64,000 nt of DNA, taken from contig JACKLN010000004.1 in NCBI GenBank assembly GCA_024235855.1, positions 282,010 to 346,009 on the forward strand. Reading direction: 5' to 3'. A program made the translations under genes and the position numbers. The notes below the pieces were generated by a model, which was not told the DNA's origin, ran no database searches, and saw only the letters and a program-made list of their open reading frames with translations. The stretch comes from Burkholderiaceae bacterium (GTDB lineage Bacteria > Pseudomonadota > Gammaproteobacteria > Burkholderiales > Burkholderiaceae_C). Below are positions 35,146 through 43,823 of this stretch, in pieces (positions within the stretch are counted from its first letter, which is position 1; every line of letters starts with the position of its first letter).

Positions 35146-35968
35146 ACCCCTTCCAGCGCCCGGCCAGGGCCAGCGGCGCGAAACGCACGAACATCGATTC
35201 GCTGAACCAGCCGCCACCCACAGAGGCCCGGGCTGCCTGCCCATGTGCGCCCTGGCGGGCGTACGCGTTCATCGCCGCCACGCTCGACCAGAGGCTGAAG
35301 GTGGCCTGGCGCAGCACCGGCGCCTCACCCAGGCCGGCCGCGAGGTGACAGCCTTCGGCCTCGGCCAGCGCTGCCTGTGCCGCCGGCGAATGGCGCCAGA
35401 AGGCCGCCGCATGCGCAGCGCGGATGGACGCCCGCGTGAGGGCGGCCACCGGGCCGTCAGCCGGGAGATCGGCGCTGACCGTCATCGCCGCACCGGACCA
35501 GCTGCCGCGGCTGGAGGCGGCGCGCAGCACCGCGGTGGCGCACTCGGCCGCATGGGCCCGGTACGCCGTCATCAGCGGCGAACGGTCGACGAAGGCCATG
35601 GCCGCAGCCTCGCCGTCGAAGACGAGGAACAGGCCCTGATGCAGCAGACCCGGCGCGAGCCCGAAGCCGCCGTCGCGCCCGCTCCCCAGCACCTTGGCAA
35701 AGCCCAGGCCGGGCACGGCGCGCAACGGCCAGCCCTGCAGGGGCAGTCGCGCCAGCCCCCAGGCGACGGCATCGGGACGCCAGTGAACAAGCACCAGCAC
35801 GGCGACGTCGCCCACAACCTTCGAAGGCCGGCTGTTCGTGCCCTGATCTCGCGCACCGCGTCTCGGCGCCAGTTCGCGGTCGCCCTCGGACAGGCGGTGC
35901 AGCGCATGCAGTCGGTCCGATGCCCCAGGGGCCGGTGTGCGCAGCGGGGCGGTCACATTCGGCGCCAC
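35126..35968 (-). CDS. crtA: Spheroidene monooxygenase CrtA
   Basis: Inserts the C-2 keto group (spheroidene to spheroidenone) in the presence of oxygen. The recognisable domain begins at VAVLVLVHWRPDAVAWGLAR and runs through GLGFAKVLGSGRDGGFGLAP, SLWSSVAAMNAYARQGAHGQ and GWFSESMFVRFAP. GTG 35968, 5 bp after the ispH stop, gives 280 residues with a ~50-residue poorly conserved head; GTG 35815 gives 229 residues close to the usual domain. I list the long form, start unsure. Carotenoid ketolation here suggests photoprotective spheroidenone under aeration. Confidence 0.87.
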   Translation of the reverse strand: MAPNVTAPLRTPAPGASDRLHALHRLSEGDRELAPRRGARDQGTNSRPSKVVGDVAVLVLVHWRPDAVAWGLARLPLQGWPLRAVPGLGFAKVLGSGRDGGFGLAPGLLHQGLFLVFDGEAAAMAFVDRSPLMTAYRAHAAECATAVLRAASSRGSWSGAAMTVSADLPADGPVAALTRASIRAAHAAAFWRHSPAAQAALAEAEGCHLAAGLGEAPVLRQATFSLWSSVAAMNAYARQGAHGQAARASVGGGWFSESMFVRFAPLALAGRWKGCDLGAL

Positions 35969-35973
35969 GGTGT

Positions 35974-36957
35974 TCAGGCCGCCGGCCGCAGCACGGCCAG
36001 CGGCAGGCGAAAGGCCACCGATTCCTCGACCCCGGGCAGCTGGCGCACATCGCCGGCGCCCAAGGCGCTCAGACCCTGGGCCACGCGTTGCACCAGCACC
36101 TCCGGCGTGGACGCCCCCGCGCTCACGCCGACCTGCCGCACGCCATCCAGCCAGGCCGGGTCGACACCGGTTTCGTCGGGCACGAGATACGCCGCCACCC
36201 CCTGCTGCTCGGCCACCTCGCGCAGGCGCTGCGCATTCGAACTGTTGGCCGATCCGACGACCAGCAGCAGGTCCACCTGGCGCGCGAGCGCGCGCACGGC
36301 GTTCTGGCGGTTCTGGGTGGCGTAGCAGATGTCGTCCAGGTCCGGCCCGACGATGTGCGGGAACCGCGCCTTCAACGCCAGGATGATGTCGCGGGTGTCG
36401 TCCACGCTCAGCGTGGTCTGGGTCACATAGGCCACCGGGGGGCCGGACGCGAAGCGCAGCGTCGCCACGTCCTCGGGGCGGCTGACGAGGTGGACCTCGG
36501 CGTCCACCCGCCCCATCGTGCCGACCACCTCCTCGTGCCCGGCGTGGCCGATGACCACCAGCGCGTGCCCCTGCCGCACGTAGCGCTGCGCCTGCAGGTG
36601 CACCTTGCCCACCAGTGGGCAGGTGGCGTCGATCACGCGCAGGCCACGCGCCAGGGCCTCGCGCTCCACGGAAAGCGCCACGCCATGGGCGCTGAACACC
36701 GTGACCGCACCGCGCGGCACCGCATCGAGCGTGTCGACGAAGACGGCGCCGCGCGCACGCAGGTCGGCCACCACGTGGCCGTTGTGCACGATCTCGTGGA
36801 ACACGTAGACCGGCGCGCCGTGCAGTTCGAGCGCACGCTCGACGATCTCGACCGCCCGCACCACGCCGGCGCAGAAGCCGCGCGGCTGGGCCAGCAGCAC
36901 CTGGGGCGCCGCGGCCTCACCGGCTGTGGCGATCGGGTGTCCGCGGGGATCGTGCAC
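35974..36957 (-). CDS. ispH: 4-hydroxy-3-methylbut-2-enyl diphosphate reductase IspH (LytB)
   Basis: 327 residues from GTG 36957. Last step of the MEP pathway giving IPP and DMAPP. The three Cys ligands of the 4Fe-4S cluster are visible: QPRGFCAGVVRA, VIDATCPLVGKVH and DDICYATQNRQNAV; substrate-binding HEIVHN and HAGHEEVVGTMG are intact. Its place between pufC and crtA links isoprenoid supply for carotenoid and phytyl tails to photosystem expression. Another genomic ispH copy would be expected for housekeeping. Confidence 0.93.
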   Translation of the reverse strand: MHDPRGHPIATAGEAAAPQVLLAQPRGFCAGVVRAVEIVERALELHGAPVYVFHEIVHNGHVVADLRARGAVFVDTLDAVPRGAVTVFSAHGVALSVEREALARGLRVIDATCPLVGKVHLQAQRYVRQGHALVVIGHAGHEEVVGTMGRVDAEVHLVSRPEDVATLRFASGPPVAYVTQTTLSVDDTRDIILALKARFPHIVGPDLDDICYATQNRQNAVRALARQVDLLLVVGSANSSNAQRLREVAEQQGVAAYLVPDETGVDPAWLDGVRQVGVSAGASTPEVLVQRVAQGLSALGAGDVRQLPGVEESVAFRLPLAVLRPAA

Positions 36958-37004
36958 GCTGCCCACCCCGTTGGCCCTGGTCCTGGTGGCGGCGCCGTGC
37001 CGGT

Positions 37005-38072
37005 TCAGCGTTGGGACACCCGCAGCGGCTCGGCGGGGTTCATCGCCGCAGACGCCGCCTCGGCCGGGGGCGCCACGCGCTGGAGCTCGGGGAAGTCCTT
37101 GGCCATCGGCGCGCCGTAGACCGGCTTGTAGGCGCCCTGGTGGCAGGTGGCGCACGACAGCTTGGCCACGTCGCCCAGCGGGCCCTTGCGCTCGGCCGGG
37201 AAGACGTCGGTCAGCGGCAGCAGGTGGTTCACGTTGAGGTCGGCCACCATGCGCAGGCCGTGCCAGGCGGTCACGCGCTGCGTGGTGCTTTCGCTCCACA
37301 CCGCGAAGTTGCGCGTGCTGTGGCAGTAGGTGCAGTTGACCCCCAGCGCGCCGGACATGTGCATCATCAGCGCATACGTGCCCTCGGTGGCCTGGATCGA
37401 CGCCACGTGGCCGGTGGGCAGTGCCGTCGGCGCACCGACGGCGATCTTCTGCGGCTGGGCCGAGAGGTACATCGCGAACGGGTCGCCCGGCAGCGACGAC
37501 AGCCCCACGTCGGCATCGGCCAGGTTCTGCCCGTTGCGGTTGCCGATGAAGTCGGCGCGCTTGTCCTGCGGCGGTGTGGTGAACCACACCTGCTGCGGGA
37601 TGTGCTGGCCGCGGTGGCAGGTCCAGCAGGTCACGCCGGTGGCCGCCACGTGCGGCTGCCAGTCGGCGTTGATCTGCTGCGTCATGCGCAGCATGGCGCG
37701 CGCCACCACCTTGGTGTACTTGCCGTCGTCGGCCAGGTTCTCCAGGTTGTGGCAGTAGGCGCAGCCCTCGTTGGGGGCGATCCACTGCGTCATCGACGTC
37801 ATCAGCCGGGTGAAGTTGCCGATGTCCACGTCGCCCAGCACCTGCACATTCTGGTAGATGGTCTTTGCCGTCGGCCCGGCCGCCGGCAGGGCCGGTGTGG
37901 CCGCCGGCGGCTGGTTCAGCGGCACCTGCTGTTCCAGCGCGCGCGGGTTGTAGACCTGGACCATGCCGGTGCCGCGGTAGCCGTGCTGAACGCTCACCGG
38001 TGGTGGGCGCTCGCAACCGGCCAGCAGGGCGGCGCCGAGCAGCGCGGCAAAGGCGGTGAACACGCGTCTCAT
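37005..38072 (-). CDS. pufC: Reaction-centre tetrahaem cytochrome c subunit PufC
   Basis: 355 residues. Re-reduces the special pair from the periplasm. Lipoprotein signal peptide with lipobox LLAGC (Cys20) and four CxxCH haem sites: CAYCH (104), CWTCH (149), CTYCH (247), CATCH (307). Met axial ligands are likely in ARAMLRM and HGLRMVADL. C-terminal Ala/Glu-rich tail. ATG overlaps the pufM stop (ATGA). Confidence 0.96.
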   Translation of the reverse strand: MRRVFTAFAALLGAALLAGCERPPPVSVQHGYRGTGMVQVYNPRALEQQVPLNQPPAATPALPAAGPTAKTIYQNVQVLGDVDIGNFTRLMTSMTQWIAPNEGCAYCHNLENLADDGKYTKVVARAMLRMTQQINADWQPHVAATGVTCWTCHRGQHIPQQVWFTTPPQDKRADFIGNRNGQNLADADVGLSSLPGDPFAMYLSAQPQKIAVGAPTALPTGHVASIQATEGTYALMMHMSGALGVNCTYCHSTRNFAVWSESTTQRVTAWHGLRMVADLNVNHLLPLTDVFPAERKGPLGDVAKLSCATCHQGAYKPVYGAPMAKDFPELQRVAPPAEAASAAMNPAEPLRVSQR

Positions 38073-39055
38073 GGCTTGACCCCTTGCGTCAGCGCCGGGT
38101 CGACCACCCCCGGGAAGACCTGCGGCTGCGGCGGCACCACACCGTGCTGCACCGACCACAGGTACCAGTTGTCGACCACCGTGCCCGACAGCAGGATGCC
38201 GATGCCGCCGGTGAGCGGGCACAGCACCGCGAACCACCAGGCCCAGCGGTGGATGGACTCGGCGGTGGCGTTGAAGCCCATCGTCCAGCGCCAGAACAGC
38301 GCACCACGCTCCATGCCGGTGCCGCGGTCCACCGTCTGCTCGATCTCGCGCTCGGCGCCGTAGCGGGTGGTGGCCAGGATGGTGGCGCCGTGCATCGCGA
38401 ACAGCAGGGCCGAGCCGTACAGGAAGGCGATCGACAGCGCGTGGAACGGGTTGTAGAAGAGGTTGCCGTAGCGCAGCGAGAAGGCCGCCGTCCAGTCCAG
38501 GTGCGGGAAGATGCCGAACGGCACGGCCTCGGCCCAGCTGCCCATCAGCACCGGGCGGATGAAGCCCAGCACCAGGAACAGCCAGATCGCCGCCGCGAAG
38601 GCCCAGGCCACGTGCGTGCCCAGCCCCAGGGCGCGGGCCCGGGTGTACATGCGGGCCCACCACAGCAGGATGGACGTGGTCAGGAAGCCCCCGGCCATCA
38701 GCCACCAGCCGCCGTCGTTGAGCGGCGGCAGCGACAGCCCGTACTGCGGCCCCGGCGGGTCCAGCGACAGCCAGAACAGCTGGCGGATGAACTCCACCGG
38801 GTTCCAGTTGACCTGGGCCAGCATGTTGAAGCCGATGATGTTGAACGACAGGATGCCGAAGAACAGAGAGGCAATGCCCAGCGGGCCGAGGTAGATGGGC
38901 CCGATCTGCGCGTCGCCCAGCCACCCGGCCAGGTGCCAGTGCACCGGCTTGCCGCTGCGCGGCGAGTTCTTCGGCGGCAGCGGCACGCCCATGTACGACG
39001 GGCCGTGCGGCTGCACCGCGGTGAACAGGTTCTGGTAATCGAAGTCTTTGAACAT
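38069..39055 (-). CDS. pufM: Photosynthetic reaction centre M subunit
   Basis: 328 residues, five membrane helices. The start MFKDFDYQNLFTAVQPHGPS is usual for betaproteobacteria. Bacteriochlorophyll and iron ligands lie in NPFHALSIAFLYGSALLFAM and in the HRWAWWFAVLCPLTGG helix. Binds half of the special pair, QA and a carotenoid. 24 bp after pufL; overlaps pufC. Confidence 0.97.
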   Translation of the reverse strand: MFKDFDYQNLFTAVQPHGPSYMGVPLPPKNSPRSGKPVHWHLAGWLGDAQIGPIYLGPLGIASLFFGILSFNIIGFNMLAQVNWNPVEFIRQLFWLSLDPPGPQYGLSLPPLNDGGWWLMAGGFLTTSILLWWARMYTRARALGLGTHVAWAFAAAIWLFLVLGFIRPVLMGSWAEAVPFGIFPHLDWTAAFSLRYGNLFYNPFHALSIAFLYGSALLFAMHGATILATTRYGAEREIEQTVDRGTGMERGALFWRWTMGFNATAESIHRWAWWFAVLCPLTGGIGILLSGTVVDNWYLWSVQHGVVPPQPQVFPGVVDPALTQGVKP

Positions 39056-39079
39056 CTCGGTCTCCTGCTGCACCGACGG

Positions 39080-39922
39080 TCAGCGACCCAGCGGCCACTG
39101 CGACCAGATGGGCATGTTCAGCCACCAGCTCCACCACTCGGGCCAGCCGCGGGTCCAGAACGGGCCGCTGATGACGATGCACACGGCGCTGAAGAAGACG
39201 GCCGCCAGCGCCAGGTACAGGCCCAGGCGGTGGATGCCCAGCGAGCCGATCGAGTAGCCGATGGCGTCGCGGAAGAAGGTGTTCTCGTGGTCCGGCGTCT
39301 TGACCGTCTCGCCCTTGGCCGGATTGGTCATCGACAGGATCAGGCCCCCGTGCATCGACAGCGCCAGCGCCGTCGTGAAGAAGAAGCTGATCGCCAGCAT
39401 GTGCGCCGGGTTGTAGTGGAAGTGCAGGTACTGGTAGCCGACGTTGCTGACCCAGTCCAGGTGGCTGTAGATGCCGTAGGGGAAGCCGTGGCCCCAGGCG
39501 CCCATCAGCACCGGGCGGATCACCACCAGCGTGAAGTAGGCAAAGATTGCGAAGCCGAAGGCCACCGGCACGTGATAGCCCATGCCCAGCTTGCGGCAGA
39601 TCTCCACCTCGCGCAGCGCCCAGGACACGAAGGCCCCGAGTGCACAGACCGTGATCAGCTGCCACAGCCCGCCTTCGAGCAGCGGTGCCAGGCCCAGGCC
39701 GTAGGACAGGTCCGGCGGCGCGATGCTGATCTGCCAGAGGTTCCAGGTCGGCCCGTTGGCCGCGCCCCACAGGATCAGTGCGGTGCCGACGAAGGCGAAG
39801 AACGCCGTCGTGATGCCGAAGAAGCCGACATAGAACGGCCCCATCCAGAAGTCGAACAGGTCCCCGCCGATGAGGGTCCCGCCGCGGACGCGGTACTTGC
39901 GTTCGAAACTCAACATCGCCAT
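39080..39922 (-). CDS. pufL: Photosynthetic reaction centre L subunit
   Basis: 280 residues, five membrane helices. MLSFERKYRVRGGTLIGGDL is the conserved start (ATG 39922 or 39916). Ligand helices: YNPAHMLAISFFFTTALALS and SIGSLGIHRLGLYLALAAVF. Holds half of the special pair and the QB site; RDAIGYSIG is the QB loop. Preceded by the pufA-pufL stem-loop region. Confidence 0.97.
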   Translation of the reverse strand: MAMLSFERKYRVRGGTLIGGDLFDFWMGPFYVGFFGITTAFFAFVGTALILWGAANGPTWNLWQISIAPPDLSYGLGLAPLLEGGLWQLITVCALGAFVSWALREVEICRKLGMGYHVPVAFGFAIFAYFTLVVIRPVLMGAWGHGFPYGIYSHLDWVSNVGYQYLHFHYNPAHMLAISFFFTTALALSMHGGLILSMTNPAKGETVKTPDHENTFFRDAIGYSIGSLGIHRLGLYLALAAVFFSAVCIVISGPFWTRGWPEWWSWWLNMPIWSQWPLGR

Positions 39923-39971
39923 GGCAATGCTCCTGCGGCCTCAGGCCATTTCTTGTCGGGGGCCGGCGCGC

Positions 39972-40055
39972 GGAGGCAGGGCCTCCAGGCGCTGGCCGGG
40001 GCGGCAGCAGGGGTGCCAGGCCGGAGCCTGGAACACCCACCGCCGCCCGGGGCGC
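39972..40055 (-). promoter_or_regulatory. pufA-pufL intercistronic stem-loops
   Basis: The 142-bp gap between pufA and pufL contains GGAGGC-AGG-GCCTCC (39972-39986) and CCAGGC-CGGA-GCCTGG (40016-40031). The latter is the tip of a longer imperfect stem drawn from GGGGCGGC and GCCGCCC flanks (about 39996-40055). This is where purple bacteria carry hairpins that protect the LH1 segment of the puf mRNA and set the LH1:RC ratio. Confidence 0.65.
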
Positions 40056-40064
40056 GGTGAGGCG

Positions 40065-40268
40065 CTACTTGCCCGTGGTCAGCGAAGCGACCGCCGTGGG
40101 CGTCGGCGACTGGGCCGATGCCACGGTGGCCTTCTTCGGGCCATCGAGCCAGTTGAACTTGTTCGTGCTCAGCAGGATGAGATGGATCATCACCGCAATG
40201 CCGAACAGGAACACCGCCTGCGCCACCATCGTGCGCAGGGGATCGAACAAACGCCAGATTCTCCACAT
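40065..40268 (-). CDS. pufA: LH1 (B870) alpha chain
   Basis: 67 residues. MWRIWRLFDPLRTMVAQAVF, helix with Bchl ligand His (AVMIHLILLSTNKFNWLDG), then a Thr/Ser/Ala-rich C-terminal extension (~18 residues) as in Rubrivivax. Its Shine-Dalgarno (AGGAG) overlaps the TAG stop of the 72-residue gene upstream, so the two are tightly coupled. Confidence 0.97.
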   Translation of the reverse strand: MWRIWRLFDPLRTMVAQAVFLFGIAVMIHLILLSTNKFNWLDGPKKATVASAQSPTPTAVASLTTGK

Positions 40269-40280
40269 GGTTCCCAGCTC

Positions 40281-40499
40281 CTATTGAATGTTGGACATGA
40301 ACGTGTAGACCGCTGCATTGACGCCGCCGAACAGGGACTTCACGCCTTCGGCGCCGGGCAGCCAGCTGCGCCACGGCTGCCCCAGCAGCGCGCCGGCGAA
40401 GGCGATCAGCAGGAACACGATGAAGCTCAGCAGGTAGATCGGCAGGTCGGCACGCACGCCCTTGGGCGCGTGCACCGGTGCGGCTCGGGTCGAGGCCAT
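40281..40499 (-). CDS. 72-residue membrane protein inserted between pufB and pufA
   Basis: 72 residues with AGGAGGG six bases before the ATG. A basic N-terminus (MASTRAAPVHAPKGVRADLP), one membrane helix (IYLLSFIVFLLIAFAGALLG) and a polar C-terminal part (QPWRSWLPGAEGVKSLFGGV, then an amphipathic end). It starts 42 bp after pufB and ends 12 bp before pufA. No LH-type ligand His is inside the helix. Length and layout (short head, one helix, ~30-residue tail) resemble PufQ and also PufX-like accessory chains, but I see no convincing signature of either. pufQ is absent from its usual place before pufB. Confidence 0.85.
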   Translation of the reverse strand: MASTRAAPVHAPKGVRADLPIYLLSFIVFLLIAFAGALLGQPWRSWLPGAEGVKSLFGGVNAAVYTFMSNIQ

Positions 40500-40541
40500 G
40501 GTCAGCCCTCCTCGGTGTGGTCGATTCAGCAGGTCAGGTGC

Positions 40542-40688
40542 TCACAGCCATGGGCGCCACGCCCAGACCAGGATGTGGGCCACGACAGCGATGGCCGTGA
40601 AGCCCACGAAGCCCTGGATGTAGAACTTGTGGAACTCCTGGGCCTCGTCATCCGAGAGGCCCGAGATCGAGCCCTTTCTTTCAGCCAT
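40542..40688 (-). CDS. pufB: LH1 (B870) beta chain
   Basis: 48 residues, shorter than routine gene-calling cutoffs. MAERKGSISGLSDDEAQEFH at the N-terminus, FYIQGFVGFTAIAV entering the membrane, ligand His in VVAHILVWAWRPWL. AAGGAG seven bases upstream. First puf gene, 99 bp after bchZ; a 31-codon open frame in that gap (MTSWRAVTAAPAARAS...) has no convincing ribosome site and is not called. Confidence 0.96.
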   Translation of the reverse strand: MAERKGSISGLSDDEAQEFHKFYIQGFVGFTAIAVVAHILVWAWRPWL

Positions 40689-40787
40689 AGGACAACTCCT
40701 TCAGCTTGGCCTTGCGGCCAGCCGCGCGCGAAGCCCGCGCGGCGGGGGCAGCCGTGACGGCACGCCACGACGTCATGTGCGGCCCGC

Positions 40788-42263
40788 TCACGCCGGCACC
40801 TCCGCGACCGTGAGGTCGCAGGCGGCGTCGACACGGGCAGCGGTCACGCGCGACTCGCCGGCCGTGCGCGCCTGCGCCTCGGCCTGGTCGCGCAGCCGCT
40901 TGGCCGCCGAAATGCGCACCAGCACCGGCTGCGACTCGACGACGGTGTCGAGCCGGGCGCGCGCGTCGGCGTCCCAGGGCAGTTCCGCGATGCGGCGGGC
41001 CGGCGTCGGCGCCACGGCATCCATCTCGGTGCCCAGCGGCAGGATGTGGAACAGCGCGTCGAACAGGCCGTTGCACAGTTCCTGCACCACGTAGGTGGCG
41101 CCGGCGTAGCCCATGAAGGGCGTGCCGGTGTGGCGGCGGATGATGGCGCCGGGAAAGCTGGCCGGGATGAAGGCCGGGCGCATCGGCCCACGGCTGCCCG
41201 CCTCGGCCAGGTACATGCGCTCGTTGACGCTGCCGAACATCACCAGCGGCGGCTTCTCGCGCACCATTCGGCGTACCGCGGCGTTGTCGGTCTTGGCACC
41301 GGGCTGGCGTGCCACGGCGAACTGGCACGGCAGGCCGAGCTCGTCTTCCAGGAAGTGGCGCAGGCCGCGCGTGTAGGTCTCGCCGGCCACGACGGCGAAG
41401 CTGGCGGTAGCGAAGAAGTCCTGCGTCACCGAGCGCCAGAGGTCCCACAGCGGCTTGATGGTGGTGTGCTTCTCGCGCTCGATGAAGGGTTCCGGGTCCA
41501 GGCCGAGCAGCTCGCCCAGGCTGCGCAGGAACTTGGTGGTGCTGTGCAGACCGATCGGCGCCTGCAGCCACGGCCGTTCCAACGCCTCGCACAGCGCGCT
41601 GCCGAACTCGCGGTACAGGCAGATGCTGGCATCGGCGTCGGCCAGTTTCTGCACGTCGGCCAGGTGGCTGCCGAGCGGGAACACCATGTTCACCTCGGCG
41701 CCGAGGCCTTCGACCAGGCGCCGGATCTCGGCCACGTCGCTCGGGCTGTTGAACACGCCGTAGCTCGGGCCGATGAGGTTCACGCGCGGCTTGACGCCGG
41801 GCGCGCGCTCGGCCGGCGTCGGGCGCGGCGGCACGTGGCGCAGCCCGTGTTCCTGCCACAGCCACAGCATGGCGCGGTTGGCACACTGCCACTGGTCCTC
41901 GTCGATGGTGCGCGGCAGGAAGCGCTGGATCGTCGTGCCCTCGGGCGTGACGCCACCGCCGATCATCTCGGCGATGGAGCCGGTGACGACGACGCTGGGC
42001 AGGTCCGGGTCCAGCGCCGCATGGGCGCGCTTCATCGCACCTTCGGTGCCGTCACGGCCCAGCTGCTCCTCGGCCAGGCCGGTGACGACGATGGGCAGCT
42101 CGTGTGGCGGCAGCGCGTCGGTGTAGTGCAGCACGCTGGTCACCGGCAGGTTCTCGCAGCCCACCGGGCCGTCGATCACGACCTGCAGGCCCTTGATGGC
42201 GGTGAACACGTAGACGGCGCCCCAGTAGCCGCCGGCCCGGTCGTGGTCGAGCACAAAGCTCAT
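40788..42263 (-). CDS. bchZ: Chlorophyllide a reductase subunit Z
   Basis: 491 residues. NifK-like partner of BchY in the reductase that converts chlorophyllide a to bacteriochlorophyllide a. The N-terminus has GPVGCENLPVTSVLHYTDAL with a cluster Cys; LIGPSYGVFNSPSDVAEI and GYAGATYVVQELCNGLFDAL are characteristic. Follows bchY after a 70-bp gap that contains a hairpin. Confidence 0.96.
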   Translation of the reverse strand: MSFVLDHDRAGGYWGAVYVFTAIKGLQVVIDGPVGCENLPVTSVLHYTDALPPHELPIVVTGLAEEQLGRDGTEGAMKRAHAALDPDLPSVVVTGSIAEMIGGGVTPEGTTIQRFLPRTIDEDQWQCANRAMLWLWQEHGLRHVPPRPTPAERAPGVKPRVNLIGPSYGVFNSPSDVAEIRRLVEGLGAEVNMVFPLGSHLADVQKLADADASICLYREFGSALCEALERPWLQAPIGLHSTTKFLRSLGELLGLDPEPFIEREKHTTIKPLWDLWRSVTQDFFATASFAVVAGETYTRGLRHFLEDELGLPCQFAVARQPGAKTDNAAVRRMVREKPPLVMFGSVNERMYLAEAGSRGPMRPAFIPASFPGAIIRRHTGTPFMGYAGATYVVQELCNGLFDALFHILPLGTEMDAVAPTPARRIAELPWDADARARLDTVVESQPVLVRISAAKRLRDQAEAQARTAGESRVTAARVDAACDLTVAEVPA

Positions 42264-42333
42264 GCCGCCCCCCAGGCCCTGCGGGCCGGCCCCCCAAGGG
42301 GGCTCGAGCGCCTTCGGAACGGCCGTGCGGCGC
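42264..42333 (-). repeat. 70-bp GC-rich hairpin spacer between bchY and bchZ
   Basis: The gap contains GCCCCC-CAA-GGGGGC (42289-42303) next to a GGGCCGGCCC palindrome. All other junctions in bchCXYZ are overlapping or under 20 bp, so this insert is out of style. It looks like one of the short intergenic GC palindromes common in Burkholderiales genomes; whether it is a dispersed repeat cannot be judged from one copy. Confidence 0.4.
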
Positions 42334-43809
42334 TCATACCATGCGCTCCGCCTGAAGCCGCTTGTGCAGCTTGATCACCTGCCGCCGCGTCTCGGCGCGG
42401 AACTCGGGGCGCTCCATCGGCATCTCGGCCCAGACACCGGCACGGTCGCCCTGACCGGTGTCGCCGAAGAAGTCGGCCATGGCATCGAAGCGGGCCTTGT
42501 TGGCCATGGCGGCATTGACCACCTGCGCCAGCGACCCGGCACCTGCCGGGCCCATCAGCGGTCGCGCAGAGATCAGGTTGGTGAAGTACAGCGCCGGGAT
42601 GCGCATCTGCTTGGCGGCCTGCACCACCGGCGTGGTGCCGATGGCCAGATCCGGCTGCAGGGCCTTCACGGCGGCCAGGTCCTGCTCCAGCGAGGCGCGG
42701 AACTGCACCTGCACACCGCGCGCCTGCAGCCATTCGAGGTCGGGTGCCGACCAGGGTGTGCGCGGGCAGGCGGTGCCGACATAGGGCACGTCGGCGCCGC
42801 TCTCGATCAGCAGCCGCGCCACCAGCAGTTCGGAACCTTCGTAGCCGCTGACGGTGATGCGGCCCTTGACCGGCATGCGCGACAGTGCACCGCGGATGGC
42901 CGGCAGCCACTGGTCCTTGGCTGCACCGATGCGCGCGGCCGGGACACCGCAGGCCTCACCCACGGCCTGCAGCCAGGCCTCGGTGCCTTCCAGCCCCACC
43001 GGGGCCGAGGCCAGCACCGGCCGGCCGGCGGCCTGGAATTCGCGCACGCTGGCGGTGTAGAAGGGGTGGATCGCCGCGGCCGCGACGCTGTCCAGCGCGG
43101 CGTACAGCTCGCGCCACTCGCGCGTGGGCACCACCGGTCCGGCGGCCAGGCCCATGGGCTCGAGCATCATGCCGAGGCCCACCGGATCGGCCGGGAACAT
43201 CTCGCCCAGCAGCGCCACCGTGGGCCGCTCGCTGCGGCCGTCGCGCGGCGCGGTCACCGGGCCGGCCTCGGCCTCGGCACGCGCGTAGGCCAGCATGGCG
43301 CCGGTCAGCACGTCCTTGGCCTCGGCGTGCGTGGGCACACCGAAGCCGGGCACGTCGATGCCGATGATGCGCACACCGTCGATGGACTTCGGCAGCAGGC
43401 GCAGCGGCACGCCGCTGGCGGTGGGCACGCACAGGTTGATGACGACGATGGCGTCCAGCGCGGCCGGGTCGGCCTGGGCATGCACGGCGTCGCGGATGTC
43501 CTCGAACAGCTTGCCGGTGACCAGCGTCTCGCTGTTGAAGGGCACGTAGCCCACGCTGCGTCGGGCCCCATAGAAGTGGCTGGTGAAGGTCAGGCCGTAC
43601 ACGCAGCACGCCGAGCCGCTGAGGATGGTGGCCGTTCGCCGCATGCGCAGGCCCACGCGCAGCGAGCCGAAGGCCGGGCACATGCTCTGCGGCTGGTCGT
43701 GCGGGCCGGTGGGGTAGTCGGTGCCGTAGCGCTGCAGCGTGGCCTGCAGCGTCTCGTCGCCGCCCAGGGCGCGGGCGGTGGCCTGTTCGGAGGCGGCGTG
43801 GCAACTCAT
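42334..43809 (-). CDS. bchY: Chlorophyllide a reductase subunit Y
   Basis: 491 residues. NifD-like subunit; cluster Cys residues lie in QSMCPAFGSLRVG, SGSACCVYGLTF and VVINLCVPTASGVP. Full length with SGYEGSELLVARLLIESGAD. Start ATG 14 bp downstream of the bchX stop. Confidence 0.96.
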   Translation of the reverse strand: MSCHAASEQATARALGGDETLQATLQRYGTDYPTGPHDQPQSMCPAFGSLRVGLRMRRTATILSGSACCVYGLTFTSHFYGARRSVGYVPFNSETLVTGKLFEDIRDAVHAQADPAALDAIVVINLCVPTASGVPLRLLPKSIDGVRIIGIDVPGFGVPTHAEAKDVLTGAMLAYARAEAEAGPVTAPRDGRSERPTVALLGEMFPADPVGLGMMLEPMGLAAGPVVPTREWRELYAALDSVAAAAIHPFYTASVREFQAAGRPVLASAPVGLEGTEAWLQAVGEACGVPAARIGAAKDQWLPAIRGALSRMPVKGRITVSGYEGSELLVARLLIESGADVPYVGTACPRTPWSAPDLEWLQARGVQVQFRASLEQDLAAVKALQPDLAIGTTPVVQAAKQMRIPALYFTNLISARPLMGPAGAGSLAQVVNAAMANKARFDAMADFFGDTGQGDRAGVWAEMPMERPEFRAETRRQVIKLHKRLQAERMV

Positions 43810-43823
43810 GCGGTGGCCGTGCC

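Noticed and set aside
40681..40776. 31-codon open frame between bchZ and pufB (MTSWRAVTAAPAARAS...)
   Set aside because: Ala/Arg-rich, no ribosome site, overlaps the pufB start; more likely leader sequence of the puf transcript. It does not resemble PufQ.
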